Shown here: positions 19,001-29,319 of the stretch, in pieces
How the letters are laid out: every line of letters starts with the position of its first letter
Numbering within the stretch: position 1 is the first letter of the stretch
DNA from: Halomonas sp. TD01
GTDB lineage: Bacteria > Pseudomonadota > Gammaproteobacteria > Pseudomonadales > Halomonadaceae
Assembly: GCF_923868895.1 (NCBI RefSeq)
Contig: NZ_OV350343.1
Coordinates: 2,790,001 to 2,854,000, forward strand
Direction of reading: 5' to 3'
Length of the DNA: 64,000 bases
The notes under the pieces: model-generated
Database searches by the model: none
What the model was told of the DNA's origin: nothing
Seen by the model: only the letters and a program-made list of their open reading frames with translations
Program-made: the position numbers and the translations under genes

Positions 19001-19843
19001 TCACTTCTCAATCGGTGTGTCGTTGCGGTTGCCCCATTCGCCCCAAGAACCCGCATAGCCACGTATATTAAAGCCCAACGCTTTGCCGACTAACCACGTG
19101 AAGCTGCTGCGGTGATGGCTTTGGCAATGAGTGGCAATTTCCATTTCGGGCGTTAGGCCGAGCGCGCCTAGTTCGGTCATTAGCTCAGCATAATCGCGGA
19201 TGCGAAGTGCGCGGTTGCGATCCATGGCGTCAAGCCAATCCATGTTGACTGCACCGGGGATATGGCCAAGGTGCTTGTTATTGCCCTTTTCACCATCAAA
19301 CTCGCCTTTAGAACGGGCATCCCACACGGCGAACTGTTTATCCTCGAGCTTTTGTTTGATTTCGTCGCAGGTGATTAAGGCATGCGGGTTTAAGATCTCC
19401 GCTCGGTACTCACTTGGTGTTGGGGGGGTAGGTTCGGAGCTTTCTTCCAAGCCGGAGTCTCTCCATGCATGGATGCCGCCATTCAAATAGGAGTAACGGG
19501 TGTGACCGATTAGCTCCAGCGTCCATAGCAGTCGCGCTGCCCAGCCTCCGCCTTCATCGTCGTAAGCGATGACGTGAGTATCTCGTGTTAGGCCAAGTGC
19601 GCTGAACAGCCGTGAGAGGAACTCAGTGCTGGGCACGTCATTGGGTACCGGTCCTTCGCCACGCATTAGGTAGCGAAAATCAAGGTAAATGGCACCTGGT
19701 ACATGGCCGTGGCGATAGCTATCGCCATTCGCTGGTACATCGATAATCAGCAATTGCGGATCATCCAGGTGCTCTTGAAGCTGCTCGGGCTCAACAATCA
19801 GCGGTAATAGATTAGTTTCCGATGAATGGCTAACGTTGCTCAT
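19001..19843 (-). CDS. Thiosulfate sulfurtransferase, RhdA-like tandem rhodanese
   Basis: A 280-residue protein with two rhodanese domains. The C-terminal one carries the active loop CQSHHRS (Cys240); the N-terminal one lacks a catalytic Cys and is structural. This loop resembles CQTHHRS of Azotobacter/Pseudomonas RhdA and differs from both the CRKGVT of classic thiosulfate transferases and the CGSGVT of mercaptopyruvate transferases, so the physiological sulfur donor is uncertain. The ATG at 19843 follows GGGAGC; an upstream start at 19885 would add 14 residues. It lies between rsgA and psd. Confidence 0.92.
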   Translation of the reverse strand: MSNVSHSSETNLLPLIVEPEQLQEHLDDPQLLIIDVPANGDSYRHGHVPGAIYLDFRYLMRGEGPVPNDVPSTEFLSRLFSALGLTRDTHVIAYDDEGGGWAARLLWTLELIGHTRYSYLNGGIHAWRDSGLEESSEPTPPTPSEYRAEILNPHALITCDEIKQKLEDKQFAVWDARSKGEFDGEKGNNKHLGHIPGAVNMDWLDAMDRNRALRIRDYAELMTELGALGLTPEMEIATHCQSHHRSSFTWLVGKALGFNIRGYAGSWGEWGNRNDTPIEK

Positions 19844-19896
19844 TGACAGCTCCCTATCCTTAGCAAGTGACATGTCAGGCATCAAGCTAATAAAAA

Positions 19897-20916
19897 TTAT
19901 GCGTTTAAGCTATCGAGAATGCGTCGATAGCTGGCAAAACGTTCTGGATGAATCTTGCCTGCCTCGACTGCTTCAAGTAAAGCGCAGCCCGGTTCGTTGC
20001 GGTGGCGGCAATCTCTGAAGCGGCAGTGACCAATGAACGGATGAAACTCAATAAATCCATCGGTAACTTCCTGTTCATCAAGATGGATCAAACCAAACTC
20101 GCGAATACCAGGGGAGTCAATGAGCTCGCCGTCAGTCACTTCATCACTACTCATTGCATAAAGCCGAGCGGTGGTGGTGGTGTGAGTGCCTTTGCGCGAA
20201 TCTTCTGACAGCGCGCCAATGCGCAAGGTTTCGTCGGGTAGCAGCAGATCAATCAGTGATGATTTGCCAACGCCACTCTGGCCGACAAACACCGATGTTC
20301 GCCCTTCAAGTTGCTGGCGCAATTCATCTAAGCCAGCTTCATTGGCAGTGGTGGTGCGAACCACGGTGTAGCCCAGAGATCGGTAGCGTTCAAGCAATTG
20401 TCCCAGCTTGCCACCATCTTCTGGCAGCAGGTCGGTTTTGTTGAGCACCAGCACGGGGGCAATGCCTGTGGCTTCGGCAGCAACTAGATATCGGTCAATC
20501 AGGTTAGGGTGCGGGGCGGGCTCTACCGCAAAGACGATCAGTAATTGATCAATGTTGGCCGCCACTGGTTTTAGCTGGCCCCGTGGATCTGGGCGCTTAA
20601 GCACACTGTCGCGCTCCTCTCGGGCCACGACGACGCCGGAACCATCTTGGCCTGCCCGCCAAATCACCCGGTCGCCGGTGACTAAGCCATCCAGGTTCGC
20701 ACGAAGGTGGCAGCGTACGGGCGTACCATCGGCATCACGCACTTCTAATGTTCGCCCGAAGTGAGCCATGACTCGGCCCGGTTGTTCGGCACCATATTCG
20801 CCAGCGGCAAGTTTTTCAGCGTCTTTCACATCACGCTTTTCAGCACGTTGTGCACGTTCCGCTTGGACTTTATCGACTCGCCACTGTTGTTGGCGACTTA
20901 ATTTACGTTTGCTCAT
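19897..20916 (-). CDS. rsgA: Small ribosomal subunit biogenesis GTPase RsgA
   Basis: A 339-residue circularly permuted GTPase that assists late 30S maturation. Motif order is G4 (LNKTDLL), then G1 (GQSGVGKSS), then G3 (DSPGIREFGL), as expected for the permuted family. An N-terminal OB fold precedes them. A C-terminal zinc knuckle follows, with Cys and His ligands in CRFRDCRHRNEPGC. The start is the ATG giving MSKRKLSRQQ; a GTG two codons upstream is possible. It is divergent from orn, as in E. coli. Confidence 0.97.
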   Translation of the reverse strand: MSKRKLSRQQQWRVDKVQAERAQRAEKRDVKDAEKLAAGEYGAEQPGRVMAHFGRTLEVRDADGTPVRCHLRANLDGLVTGDRVIWRAGQDGSGVVVAREERDSVLKRPDPRGQLKPVAANIDQLLIVFAVEPAPHPNLIDRYLVAAEATGIAPVLVLNKTDLLPEDGGKLGQLLERYRSLGYTVVRTTTANEAGLDELRQQLEGRTSVFVGQSGVGKSSLIDLLLPDETLRIGALSEDSRKGTHTTTTARLYAMSSDEVTDGELIDSPGIREFGLIHLDEQEVTDGFIEFHPFIGHCRFRDCRHRNEPGCALLEAVEAGKIHPERFASYRRILDSLNA

Positions 20917-21062
20917 GACCACCTGATGCTCGGTACAATAGTGGCATTGTACTCACCTGTGCAGTCTACTGTCCTGTATTGGGTGCTGGTTAAGGCAATA
21001 TAAGCCACACTTTAACTCTAATCGCCGTATTAAGTGGCGGTACTGGCCAAGGATTGAATGTA

Positions 21063-21656
21063 ATGAGCGAGCAAACTGCTGAGAACGCAACCCCGCGAGA
21101 TGATTTGCTAGTGTGGATAGACTTGGAAATGACCGGTCTGGATCCAAATAAAGAGCGCATCATTGAAGTGGCCACACTGATTACCGATGCTGATTTAAAC
21201 GTCGTAGCAGAAGGGCCTGTGATTGCGGTGAAGCAGCCTGACAGCCAACTGGCACAAATGGATGACTGGAATCAGAAGACCCACGGGGAAAGTGGGCTGG
21301 TGGCGCGCGTCAAAGCGAGCACGGTGACTGCTGCTGAGGCCGAGCAGCAAACGCTCGATTTTCTTCGCCACTATGTAGTGTCTGGCTCCTCGCCTATGTG
21401 TGGTAATAGCATTCATCAGGATCGGCGCTTCCTTGAGCGTGAAATGCCGGATCTTTGGGCGTTTTTCCATTACCGTAATTTGGACGTATCGACCGTTAAG
21501 GAGTTGGCCAAGCGCTGGAATCCAGGTGCTTTAGCAGGATTTAAAAAGCAGAATGTCCATTTGGCGATGGATGATATCAAGGAGTCAATTGCCGAGTTAG
21601 CTCACTATCGCAGTACGTTCTTACGCCTCGAAACGGTAACAGACGAAGAGGAGTAA
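21063..21656 (+). CDS. orn: Oligoribonuclease
   Basis: A 197-residue DEDDh 3'-5' exonuclease that degrades 2-5 nucleotide RNAs, including pGpG from cyclic-di-GMP turnover. Catalytic residues are visible in [11 protein letters not shown] (D, E), [10 protein letters not shown] (D) and [11 protein letters not shown] (H, D). The ATG at 21063 is 9 bases after AAGGA; an in-frame TTG at 21054 is closer to that site and cannot be excluded. It is divergent from rsgA and convergent with queG. Confidence 0.97.
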   Translation: MSEQTAENATPRDDLLVWIDLEMTGLDPNKERIIEVATLITDADLNVVAEGPVIAVKQPDSQLAQMDDWNQKTHGESGLVARVKASTVTAAEAEQQTLDFLRHYVVSGSSPMCGNSIHQDRRFLEREMPDLWAFFHYRNLDVSTVKELAKRWNPGALAGFKKQNVHLAMDDIKESIAELAHYRSTFLRLETVTDEEE

Positions 21657-21674
21657 GGTGGTTTAGAAAAGCGG

Positions 21675-22787
21675 CTAAGCGTCTTCAGTGGCAATTCTCG
21701 CACCACGCTTGAGGCGCTGCTCCTCGAGCGCCCAAGCAATGTGCTCACGCACTAAGCTGCTTGGGTAGGCTCTTCTTGCCCATAAGGCTGACTCAACAGC
21801 GCGACTCCAAGGGGCATTGCCTAGGCCAATGGCGAGATTGCGCAGCCAGCGTTCGTAGCCAATGCGCCTAATAGGACTGCCCGCTGTTTTATCCAAGAAC
21901 TCGTCTTCACCCCAGGCAAACAGGCTAAGAAGGTCAGCGCGGTCAAGGTCATGACGCGGCGCAAAGTCATCTTCCTGGGTAATGCGGGTGAAGCGAGTGA
22001 AAGGACACACCAGTTGGCAGTCGTCGCAACCGTAAATACGATTGCCCATGGCGCGGCGAAATTCAGTCGGTATCGCCCCATGCAGTTCAATGGTGAGATA
22101 AGAGATGCATTTGCGCGAGTCGACGACCTTATCATCAACAATAGCGCCGGTTGGGCAGGCGGTGCGGCAAGCGTTACAGCTACCGCAGTGTTCTTGAGTA
22201 AACGGTGCATCGGTAGGTAGCGGTAGGTCGGTATACAGCTCGCCGAGGAAAAAAAGTGAGCCTGCCTTGGGGTTCAGTAGCATAGCGTTTTTACCAAACC
22301 AGCCAAGGCCTGCTTTTTGCGCTAAGGCGCGCTCCATGACGGGGGCAGAGTCTACAAACGCGCGATAGCCAAACGCGCCGACTTCCTGTTCGATATTTTT
22401 GGCTAGCTGCGCCAACCGTTTGCGCATTAATTTATGATAGTCGCGGCCCAGTGCATAGCGTGAAACATAGGCGCGGCTAGGCTGTCCAAGCACCTTTGTG
22501 CTTTCTACTTCAGCGGGTAAATAGTCCATGCGCACGCTGATAACCCGCTGGGTGCCGGGTTCGAGCTCTTCCGGGCGGGTGCGCTTGGTGCCATGTTTTG
22601 CCATAAAGCTCATGTCACCGTGGTAGCCTTTTTCAAGCCAGGCATCTAGGTGTGTTTCATGTGCCGCTAGCTGGGTGTCTGTAATGCCTACTTGCTGAAA
22701 ACCTAGCTCTCGGCCCCAGGTCTTGATTAGGTCCGCAAGACGCGTTAAGTCATCATCAGATAGTGAAAAGGTGGTGGAACTTTGCAT
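21675..22787 (-). CDS. queG: Epoxyqueuosine reductase
   Basis: A 370-residue cobalamin-dependent enzyme for the last step of queuosine tRNA modification, reducing epoxyqueuosine to queuosine. Two [4Fe-4S] clusters are coordinated by the Cys residues of CGSCNACRTACPTGAI plus the more distal DSRKC and CDDCQLVCPF. The C-terminal HEAT-like segment is typical. The need for cobalamin fits the presence of cobO at 36.2-36.8 kb. It is divergent from nnr across a palindrome-rich interval. Confidence 0.96.
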   Translation of the reverse strand: MQSSTTFSLSDDDLTRLADLIKTWGRELGFQQVGITDTQLAAHETHLDAWLEKGYHGDMSFMAKHGTKRTRPEELEPGTQRVISVRMDYLPAEVESTKVLGQPSRAYVSRYALGRDYHKLMRKRLAQLAKNIEQEVGAFGYRAFVDSAPVMERALAQKAGLGWFGKNAMLLNPKAGSLFFLGELYTDLPLPTDAPFTQEHCGSCNACRTACPTGAIVDDKVVDSRKCISYLTIELHGAIPTEFRRAMGNRIYGCDDCQLVCPFTRFTRITQEDDFAPRHDLDRADLLSLFAWGEDEFLDKTAGSPIRRIGYERWLRNLAIGLGNAPWSRAVESALWARRAYPSSLVREHIAWALEEQRLKRGARIATEDA

Positions 22788-22800
22788 GGTAAATCAACGG

Positions 22801-22828
22801 TAGCGCGTTAAGCGCGCTATGCTAACGC
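22801..22828. promoter_or_regulatory. Nested palindromes in the queG-nnr divergent interval
   Basis: TAGCGCG (22801-22807), 5 bases, CGCGCTA (22813-22819) overlaps a second pair, GCGTTA (22805-22810) and TAACGC (22823-22828). In a 95-base divergent interval these could be an operator or a leader hairpin. No known consensus is matched. Confidence 0.3.
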
Positions 22829-22882
22829 ATAAGTGGTTATCAACACACTAGCGGCTAACCGTCACCAGATTAAGGAGAGATC

Positions 22883-24376
22883 GTGCCCACGTTAAGTACT
22901 TCCTCGCTACGCCCCCTTTATACAGCGGCTCAAGTGCGTGAGCTTGATCGGCGTACGATAGCCGGTGGCATTGAGAGTTTTGCTTTAATGCAGCGGGCGG
23001 CCTCAAGTGCGTGGCACAGTTTCCGCTCCCGCTGGCCGCAAGCACGTAGCGTGACAGTGCTTTGCGGCAGTGGTAACAACGGTGGTGACGGTCACGTGCT
23101 CGCGGCGTTAGCGATGCAATCTGGGCTTAAAGTGCAGCGCATCTCACTTAGGCCTTTAGAGGCGTTAACGGGAGATGTTGCTCGGGCTGCGGAGCTGGCG
23201 TCGGCGGCGGGCGTTGGTTTGGATAAGTGGCAGCCAAACACCACGCTGGTTGGCGAGGTGATAGTTGATGCGCTACTGGGGACTGGATTGGCAGGTGATG
23301 TTGCCGGAGAAATAAAGCAGGTGATTGAGGCGATCAATGCATCGCATCAGCCAGTGTTGGCGCTGGATATTCCCTCTGGAATCTCAGCAGACACAGGGGC
23401 CGTCATGGGATTAGCCGTTGAGGCAGCCTGCACAGTGACGTTTATAGGCGATAAAATTGGCCTGCATACTGGCGATGCGCCCGCTTATACAGGTGAAATT
23501 GACTTTCGTCCGCTGGGTGTAAAGGCGCAGGCATTTTTTGATATACCGCCAAGCGCATGGCGTTTGGACGATGAGCTTCTTGGAGAGGTCTTCACGCCGC
23601 GCTCCCGTATTAGCCATAAAGGCGATCTAGGGCATGTAGCGGTAATGGGCGGCGCGCTAGGGTTTGGTGGTGCGGCATTGCTCGCTTCTCAAGCCGCTGC
23701 TCGTTTGGGCGCCGGTAAAGTCAGCTTAGCAACCGCACCTGAGCATGTGACGGCAAGTTTGATGCGCTGTCCTGAGGTCATGGCCCATGGTGTTCGCGGT
23801 GGCGCCGATGCAGGCCAGCTCCCTTCTCAGGCGGATGTGATTGTCGTCGGGCCAGGGTTGGGGCAGGGGGCTTGGGGGCAAGCGATCTTGCAGAGTGCCT
23901 TGCAGTCAGACGTGCCGTTGATCGTTGATGCGGATGCGCTCAACCTATTAGCCAGTCACTGGCCGGATGTACGTCGTGATAATTGGGTGTTAACACCGCA
24001 CCCCGGTGAGGCTGCTCGATTGCTAGGCTGCTCAGTTGCGGATATTCAAGCGGACCGCCCGGCGGCTGCCCGAGCTCTCCAGCGGGCGCGAGGTGGCGTC
24101 GTGATTTTAAAGGGGGCGGGTAGTTTAGTGGCTGGCCCCAGCGGGTTAGTCATATGCCCTTATGGCAACCCTGGAATGGCCAGCGGTGGCATGGGCGATG
24201 TGCTTAGCGGCATGCTAGGTACACTGGTGGCCCAAAGCGATAATATAGAGCTCGGAGCATGGCTTGGGGTGGTGGTGCATGCTCAGGCAGGAGATGAAGC
24301 AGCTAAAACAGCGGGGGAACGTGGCCTGCTGGCAAGCGATCTGGCATCCTATGCACGAGTCTTAATTAACCCGTGA
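22883..24376 (+). CDS. nnr: Bifunctional NAD(P)H-hydrate epimerase / ADP-dependent dehydratase
   Basis: A 497-residue metabolite-repair enzyme restoring damaged NAD(P)H. The N-terminal YjeF_N epimerase domain (about 1-215) has LCGSGNNGGDGHV, and the C-terminal ribokinase-like dehydratase (about 230-490) has NPGMASGGMGDVLSGMLG. The start is GTG at 22883 with AAGGAGAG 4-5 bases upstream. It opens the classic nnr-tsaE-amiB-mutL-miaA-hfq-hflX run. Its stop lies 11 bases before the chosen tsaE start. Confidence 0.96.
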   Translation: MPTLSTSSLRPLYTAAQVRELDRRTIAGGIESFALMQRAASSAWHSFRSRWPQARSVTVLCGSGNNGGDGHVLAALAMQSGLKVQRISLRPLEALTGDVARAAELASAAGVGLDKWQPNTTLVGEVIVDALLGTGLAGDVAGEIKQVIEAINASHQPVLALDIPSGISADTGAVMGLAVEAACTVTFIGDKIGLHTGDAPAYTGEIDFRPLGVKAQAFFDIPPSAWRLDDELLGEVFTPRSRISHKGDLGHVAVMGGALGFGGAALLASQAAARLGAGKVSLATAPEHVTASLMRCPEVMAHGVRGGADAGQLPSQADVIVVGPGLGQGAWGQAILQSALQSDVPLIVDADALNLLASHWPDVRRDNWVLTPHPGEAARLLGCSVADIQADRPAAARALQRARGGVVILKGAGSLVAGPSGLVICPYGNPGMASGGMGDVLSGMLGTLVAQSDNIELGAWLGVVVHAQAGDEAAKTAGERGLLASDLASYARVLINP

Positions 24377-24387
24377 AGGCGGCCTAC

Positions 24388-24885
24388 ATGCAAGTGCAAT
24401 TGAATAATGAAGTGGCCCACGTTGCCTTTGGTGAGGCATTGGGGCAAGCGCTACAAGGTCACGGGCGTGTTTATTTAGAGGGCGACTTAGGCGCAGGAAA
24501 AACAACATTGACGCGCGGTATATTGCGAGCTTACGGCTATCAGGGGGCCGTTAAAAGCCCTACCTATACGTTGGTAGAGCCCTATGAGCTGGGTACGCAG
24601 CGTATTTATCATTTAGATCTGTATCGTTTAGCAGACCCAGAAGAGCTTGAGTTTATTGGCGGGCGAGACGTGCTTGCCGATGAAGCGCTCTGTTTAATTG
24701 AGTGGCCGAGCCGAGGTGAAGGTTGGCTCCCCGCGCCTGATGTGCGAGTGGTGCTGGAAGTGGCTGATCCTGGACGTTTGGTTACGCTAACCGCAGAAAC
24801 AGGCTTGGGTGAACGAGTGATAAGCGAGATGGTTAGCAAGCGTGGCAGTGAACAGCTTGAAAGTGGTGTAATTCAATGGCTATAA
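24388..24885 (+). CDS. tsaE: tRNA threonylcarbamoyladenosine biosynthesis ATPase TsaE
   Basis: A 165-residue P-loop ATPase needed with TsaB, TsaC and TsaD to form t6A37 in ANN-decoding tRNAs. Walker A is GDLGAGKTT, and the family motif SPTYTLVEPY follows about 30 residues later. The ATG at 24388 follows AAGGCGG; a GTG at 24373 overlapping the nnr stop adds five residues and is less well placed. The 3' end overlaps amiB by 10 bases. Confidence 0.95.
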   Translation: MQVQLNNEVAHVAFGEALGQALQGHGRVYLEGDLGAGKTTLTRGILRAYGYQGAVKSPTYTLVEPYELGTQRIYHLDLYRLADPEELEFIGGRDVLADEALCLIEWPSRGEGWLPAPDVRVVLEVADPGRLVTLTAETGLGERVISEMVSKRGSEQLESGVIQWL

Positions 24886-26387
24886 ACAGCGCACTAAACT
24901 ACCTGGCACGCAAAGTGTCGATTGGCTGTGTTCTTCTGGTGGCAAGCGTTTCATCTCTGCAGGCGGCAACGGTAGAGAGTATGCGGCTATGGTCAGCTCC
25001 AGATCATGCGCGTTTGGTGTTTGATCTTACGGCAGCGGCAAACGCGAATGTTTTTTCCCTTGAGAACCCGTCAAGGCTAGTCATTGACCTTGACGAAAGT
25101 CACTTGGACACCGATGTGTCTACGCTACCGCTGGACGGTAGTGCGATTGATGAAGTGCGAACAGGTATTCGAGACGGTGGTGGGCTTCGCGTTGTTCTGG
25201 AGCTAAATCGTGAGATATCTCCGCGCCACTTTACGTTGCCGCCAAACGACCAGTATGGCCATCGTCTGGTTGTCGATCTTGAGTACCCTGGCGAAAGTCC
25301 GGTTGAAAACCCTATTGATCCCATCGAGGCGATGATTCGGGATCAAGAGATACTTGCCCAACGAGCAAACACGCAGGCTCGAGCTCAAGCACAGTCTCAA
25401 GGGCAGTCTCAGCCTCAAGAGCAGGTGACATACGAAGCACCAACGCCCCAGCAGCAGTCACCTGTCGAGGTTCAGCCCGCGCAGCCGCATCCGCAGCGAG
25501 ATATTATTATCGCTATTGATGCAGGTCATGGCGGAGAAGACCCAGGGGCCATTGGTCCAGCAGGAACTCGAGAAAAAGACGTTGTTTTGGAGATTTCCCG
25601 ACGCTTAGCAGCAGAAGTGAATGGGACCCATGGCTTTAAAGCAGTGCTCATTCGAGATGGTGATTACTATTTGGGGCTTCGCCAGCGCACTCAACTAGCC
25701 CGAGATCAGAAAGCTGACTTTTTTGTATCGATACATGCTGATGCGTTTACGAGTCCTAGACCTCAGGGAAGCTCTGTCTATGCGCTTTCCCAGCGAGGTG
25801 CAACGTCTGAAACGGCTCAATGGCTGGCCGATAGCGAAAATCGCTCCGACCTGATTGGTGGCGTCGACGGCAACCTTTCCTTACGTGACAAAGACCAAGT
25901 ACTACGAGGTGTGTTGCTAGATCTCACTATGACCGCGACATTAAACGATTCGCTGTCTATCGGTGGCCAAGTACTGGACCAGTTGGGTCGTATCAACCGT
26001 CTCCATAAATCTCGCGTTGAGCAAGCCGGGTTCATGGTGCTGAAGTCGCCAGATATTCCGTCGCTTCTTATTGAGGTTGGCTTTATCTCTAACCCTGATG
26101 AAGAGCGTCGCCTGCGTGATCCTGTCCATCAGCGCGGATTATCAACGGCCATTTTCAATGGATTGCGTGATCATTTCGAGCGTAATCCGCCGCCCGCGAG
26201 CCTACTGGCGTGGCAGCGCGATAACCAGCGTCGCCCTAGCGGTAACGAATACCGTATCCAATCGGGAGATACGCTGTCAGCTATTGCAGTGCGCCATGGC
26301 GTGCCGGTGAATCAGCTTAAACAGGCTAATGATATTAACGGTGACGTTATCCGTGTTGGCCAGGTGTTACGCATTCCACGTTCATGA
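24876..26387 (+). CDS. amiB: N-acetylmuramoyl-L-alanine amidase with AMIN and LysM domains
   Basis: A 503-residue periplasmic cell-separation amidase. It has a signal peptide ending near SLQAA (about residue 31), an AMIN septum-targeting domain (about 33-140) and a Gln-rich linker (about 155-205). The Amidase_3 catalytic domain has the zinc ligands in IDAGHGGEDPGAIG, the following Glu of KDVVLEISRRL, SIHADAF and the catalytic Glu of LLIEVGFISN. A C-terminal LysM (about 457-501) is present, as in Pseudomonas AmiB. Septal amidases of this type are normally autoinhibited and activated by EnvC/NlpD-like factors. Confidence 0.95.
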   Translation: MAINSALNYLARKVSIGCVLLVASVSSLQAATVESMRLWSAPDHARLVFDLTAAANANVFSLENPSRLVIDLDESHLDTDVSTLPLDGSAIDEVRTGIRDGGGLRVVLELNREISPRHFTLPPNDQYGHRLVVDLEYPGESPVENPIDPIEAMIRDQEILAQRANTQARAQAQSQGQSQPQEQVTYEAPTPQQQSPVEVQPAQPHPQRDIIIAIDAGHGGEDPGAIGPAGTREKDVVLEISRRLAAEVNGTHGFKAVLIRDGDYYLGLRQRTQLARDQKADFFVSIHADAFTSPRPQGSSVYALSQRGATSETAQWLADSENRSDLIGGVDGNLSLRDKDQVLRGVLLDLTMTATLNDSLSIGGQVLDQLGRINRLHKSRVEQAGFMVLKSPDIPSLLIEVGFISNPDEERRLRDPVHQRGLSTAIFNGLRDHFERNPPPASLLAWQRDNQRRPSGNEYRIQSGDTLSAIAVRHGVPVNQLKQANDINGDVIRVGQVLRIPRS

Positions 26388-26409
26388 TCATAAATTCTCG
26401 AGGTGACGG

Positions 26410-28338
26410 TTGTCTGAATTGATCTCTTCGCCAACGCGCATTCATGTGCTTGACCCTCGTTTGGCGAACCAAATCGCCGCGGGGGAAGTTGTCGAGCGCC
26501 CTTCATCAGTGACGAAGGAACTGATTGAGAACGCTATTGATGCTGGCAGTCAGCGAATTGAAGTGGAAATAGAGCAAGGCGGCGCCCGGCTTATTAAAGT
26601 TCGCGATGATGGTATTGGTATTGGCGAACAAGACCTGCCACTGGCGCTTGCCCGCCACGCGACCAGTAAAATCAATAGTCTTGAAGATCTAGAGGGCGTG
26701 AGTTCGCTGGGATTTCGTGGCGAAGCGTTGGCCTCGATCAGTTCTGTCTCGCGGCTGGAGCTAATCTCTAATGCTGAAGAAGACCCCCGCCAAGGGTGGA
26801 GAGTGGTTGCTGAAGGACGTGGTATGGAGGCGCGCGTAACGCCTGCTCCCCACCCCCGTGGTACCAGTGTTGCAGTACGGGACCTGTTTTTTAATACGCC
26901 TGCGCGGCGCAAATTTTTACGTACCGAAAAAACAGAATTTGCCCATGTTGAAGAAGCTTTTCGACGCCAGGCGCTATCGCGTTACGACGTAGCCTGGGTG
27001 CTTCGTCATAACCAGAAAGTGGTTCATCAATTGCCACCGGGTGTGACGCCAGCCGCTCGCGAGCGGCGTATCGCTTCGCTATTAGGTAAAAACTTTATTG
27101 AGCATGCCCGCTACATAGAGCGAGAAGCGGGTGGGTTGCGCATCAGTGGCTGGGTTGGTTTGCCCACGCACTCTCGCTCCCAAGCAGATCAGCAGTATTT
27201 CTTTGTCAACGGACGTGTGGTGCGTGACCGTTTGGTAGCCCATGCCGTTCGTCAGGCTTATCGCGACGTGTTGTATAACGGTCGTCATCCAGTGTTTGTG
27301 CTTTACCTGGAGCTTGATCCAGACGTCGTCGACGTCAACGTGCATCCAACAAAGCATGAAGTGCGTTTTCGCGATGGTCGGATGGTGCACGACTTTCTTT
27401 ACTCTAGCCTGCATCATTGTCTCGCTTCTTCTAAGCCTGCTGAAGAAGAACAGAACATGTCTCATGGGCACGAGGATGACGTAACAGACGCCCCAGGTAG
27501 TGCTGGCGAGGTCGATGTTCAAACGCCAGCTCCCCGCTGGCAGCAGCAGGGCATGGCGCTATCAGACTCCCCTGACCGCCACCCTGGGGCAGAGCGAGTT
27601 CGCCGCTTCATGCAGGGCTATCAAGCACTGCATCCAGATCATGAAGAGTCGCTATTAACGCCGCAGCCGAGTTCGCCAAGCATCAGCACATCAAAAGCGA
27701 CGGAAGTTCGTGAGGCTCCGCTGGCGATGCCCGAGCATGATGCAACCGCGGCACCTCCGTTGGGCTTTGCGCTGGGGCAGTTGCACGGTGTTTATATTTT
27801 GGCGCAAAACGCTCAGGGGTTGGTGCTCGTAGACATGCACGCTGCTCACGAACGAATTGTCTACGAGCGTATGAAAAATCAGTTGGCTGCAGCGAATGGG
27901 ATTGATACGCAGCCGCTGCTGGTGCCTGTTTCCTTGGCCGCAAGCCGGGCGGAAGTAGCAACGGCGGAAAGCGAACGCGACGCCATTGCCCAGTTAGGCG
28001 TTGAGCTAGACGTGGCAGGCCCGGAAACCTTGTTAGTCCGACAATTACCAGCCCTTTTGGCTCAGGCAGATCCAGAAGCCCTGATACGTCAAATGCTCGA
28101 AGAGCTGGCGCGGTTTGGACGAACTCATCAGGTTGAAGCACGTATTCATGAGCTACTGTCGACCATGGCATGCCATGGTAGTGTCCGTGCGAATCGGCGC
28201 TTAACCATTGATGAAATGAACGCCCTGCTGCGAGATATGGAGCGCACTGAGCGAAGCGACCAGTGCAACCATGGTCGCCCAACCTGGACGCAAATGAGCA
28301 TGAAGGCACTCGACCGCCTGTTCTTACGTGGACAATAG
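26410..28338 (+). CDS. mutL: DNA mismatch repair protein MutL, endonuclease-type
   Basis: A 642-residue MutL. The GHL ATPase domain has ENAIDAG, DDGIGI and [13 protein letters not shown], and a variable linker covers about 345-440. The C-terminal dimerisation domain includes [12 protein letters not shown] starting at D475, which fits the metal-binding endonuclease motif DQHA(X)2E(X)4E with Met for Gln, plus ACHGSVRAN and CNHGRP near the end. This suggests an intrinsic nicking activity, unlike E. coli MutL, which relies on MutH. The start is TTG at 26410, preceded by GAGGTG at good spacing; no ATG fits the family N-terminus. Confidence 0.96.
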   Translation: MSELISSPTRIHVLDPRLANQIAAGEVVERPSSVTKELIENAIDAGSQRIEVEIEQGGARLIKVRDDGIGIGEQDLPLALARHATSKINSLEDLEGVSSLGFRGEALASISSVSRLELISNAEEDPRQGWRVVAEGRGMEARVTPAPHPRGTSVAVRDLFFNTPARRKFLRTEKTEFAHVEEAFRRQALSRYDVAWVLRHNQKVVHQLPPGVTPAARERRIASLLGKNFIEHARYIEREAGGLRISGWVGLPTHSRSQADQQYFFVNGRVVRDRLVAHAVRQAYRDVLYNGRHPVFVLYLELDPDVVDVNVHPTKHEVRFRDGRMVHDFLYSSLHHCLASSKPAEEEQNMSHGHEDDVTDAPGSAGEVDVQTPAPRWQQQGMALSDSPDRHPGAERVRRFMQGYQALHPDHEESLLTPQPSSPSISTSKATEVREAPLAMPEHDATAAPPLGFALGQLHGVYILAQNAQGLVLVDMHAAHERIVYERMKNQLAAANGIDTQPLLVPVSLAASRAEVATAESERDAIAQLGVELDVAGPETLLVRQLPALLAQADPEALIRQMLEELARFGRTHQVEARIHELLSTMACHGSVRANRRLTIDEMNALLRDMERTERSDQCNHGRPTWTQMSMKALDRLFLRGQ

Positions 28339-28380
28339 TTGCGTGGTCAGTGAAGACAACAAATGGAGTGCTGAGAGCAG

Positions 28381-29319
28381 ATGGTTGACACACGCCCCTG
28401 GGCGATTTTTTTAATGGGGCCCACGGCAGCCGGTAAAACCGACACGGCGATGGCCTTGCACGAGCGTTTGGGGCATGAGCTGATCAGCGTAGACTCCGCG
28501 ATGGTATACCGCGGAATGGACATTGGCAGTGCCAAACCGAGTGCTGCTGAGTTGGCGCGTGCACCGCATCGTTTGATTGATATTCGTGAACCGGCTGAGC
28601 CGTATTCGGCCGCTGATTTTCGTGAAGATGCGCTGCAGGAGATGCGGCAAATCAGCGCGGCTGGCAGCGTGCCATTATTGGTCGGCGGGACGATGCTCTA
28701 CTTTAAGCGTCTGGTGGAGGGCGTTGCTAATTTGCCCGCTGCAGACGCTGCCATACGTCAACAGTTGGAAGCTGTGAGACAGAATAAAGGGTTAGCTGCG
28801 CTGCATCGTATGCTGGCTGAAGTGGATGTCGTTTCAGCGCAGCGAATTCATCCCAATGATCCACAGCGCCTAATGCGCGCACTTGAAGTATATTATGTCA
28901 GTGGGCGTCCTATGAGTGAGCTATGGGCGGAACAGCAGCCAGAAACCTTTCCCTGGCGGGTGTTGTCGATAGCGTTAGCACCTAGTGATCGACAATTGCT
29001 ACACAACCGCATTGCTGTGCGTTTCAAAACAATGTTGGCTGAGGGCTTGATAGATGAAGTTGCCGCCCTCAAACAACGCCCTGATATCCATCTTGGCTTG
29101 CCAGCGATGAAGAGTGTTGGCTATCGTCAGGTATGGGAGTATTTAGACGGTAAGTACGACGAAAACGAGTTAATTGAACGTGGCGTGATAGCAACTCGCC
29201 AGCTCGCTAAGCGGCAGCTTACGTGGTTAAGAAGTTGGCCGTCGCTTACGTGGGTAGACTCGCAGCAGCCCGACGTGTTGGATAAGGTGCTGAAATTCGT
29301 GCGTGAAAGCGGTGCTTAG
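28381..29319 (+). CDS. miaA: tRNA dimethylallyltransferase
   Basis: A 312-residue enzyme adding dimethylallyl to N6 of A37 in UNN-decoding tRNAs. The P-loop is GPTAAGKTD near residue 15. [16 protein letters not shown] (substrate and tRNA recognition) and the [14 protein letters not shown] motif follow. It starts 42 bases after mutL and continues the mutL-miaA-hfq order of most gammaproteobacteria. Confidence 0.97.
   Translation: MVDTRPWAIFLMGPTAAGKTDTAMALHERLGHELISVDSAMVYRGMDIGSAKPSAAELARAPHRLIDIREPAEPYSAADFREDALQEMRQISAAGSVPLLVGGTMLYFKRLVEGVANLPAADAAIRQQLEAVRQNKGLAALHRMLAEVDVVSAQRIHPNDPQRLMRALEVYYVSGRPMSELWAEQQPETFPWRVLSIALAPSDRQLLHNRIAVRFKTMLAEGLIDEVAALKQRPDIHLGLPAMKSVGYRQVWEYLDGKYDENELIERGVIATRQLAKRQLTWLRSWPSLTWVDSQQPDVLDKVLKFVRESGA

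Noticed and set aside
27683..28393. A 236-codon minus-strand frame opposite mutL
   Set aside because: It lies wholly opposite a well-conserved gene, has no recognisable motif or ribosome-binding site, and its composition is what the antisense of mutL would give.
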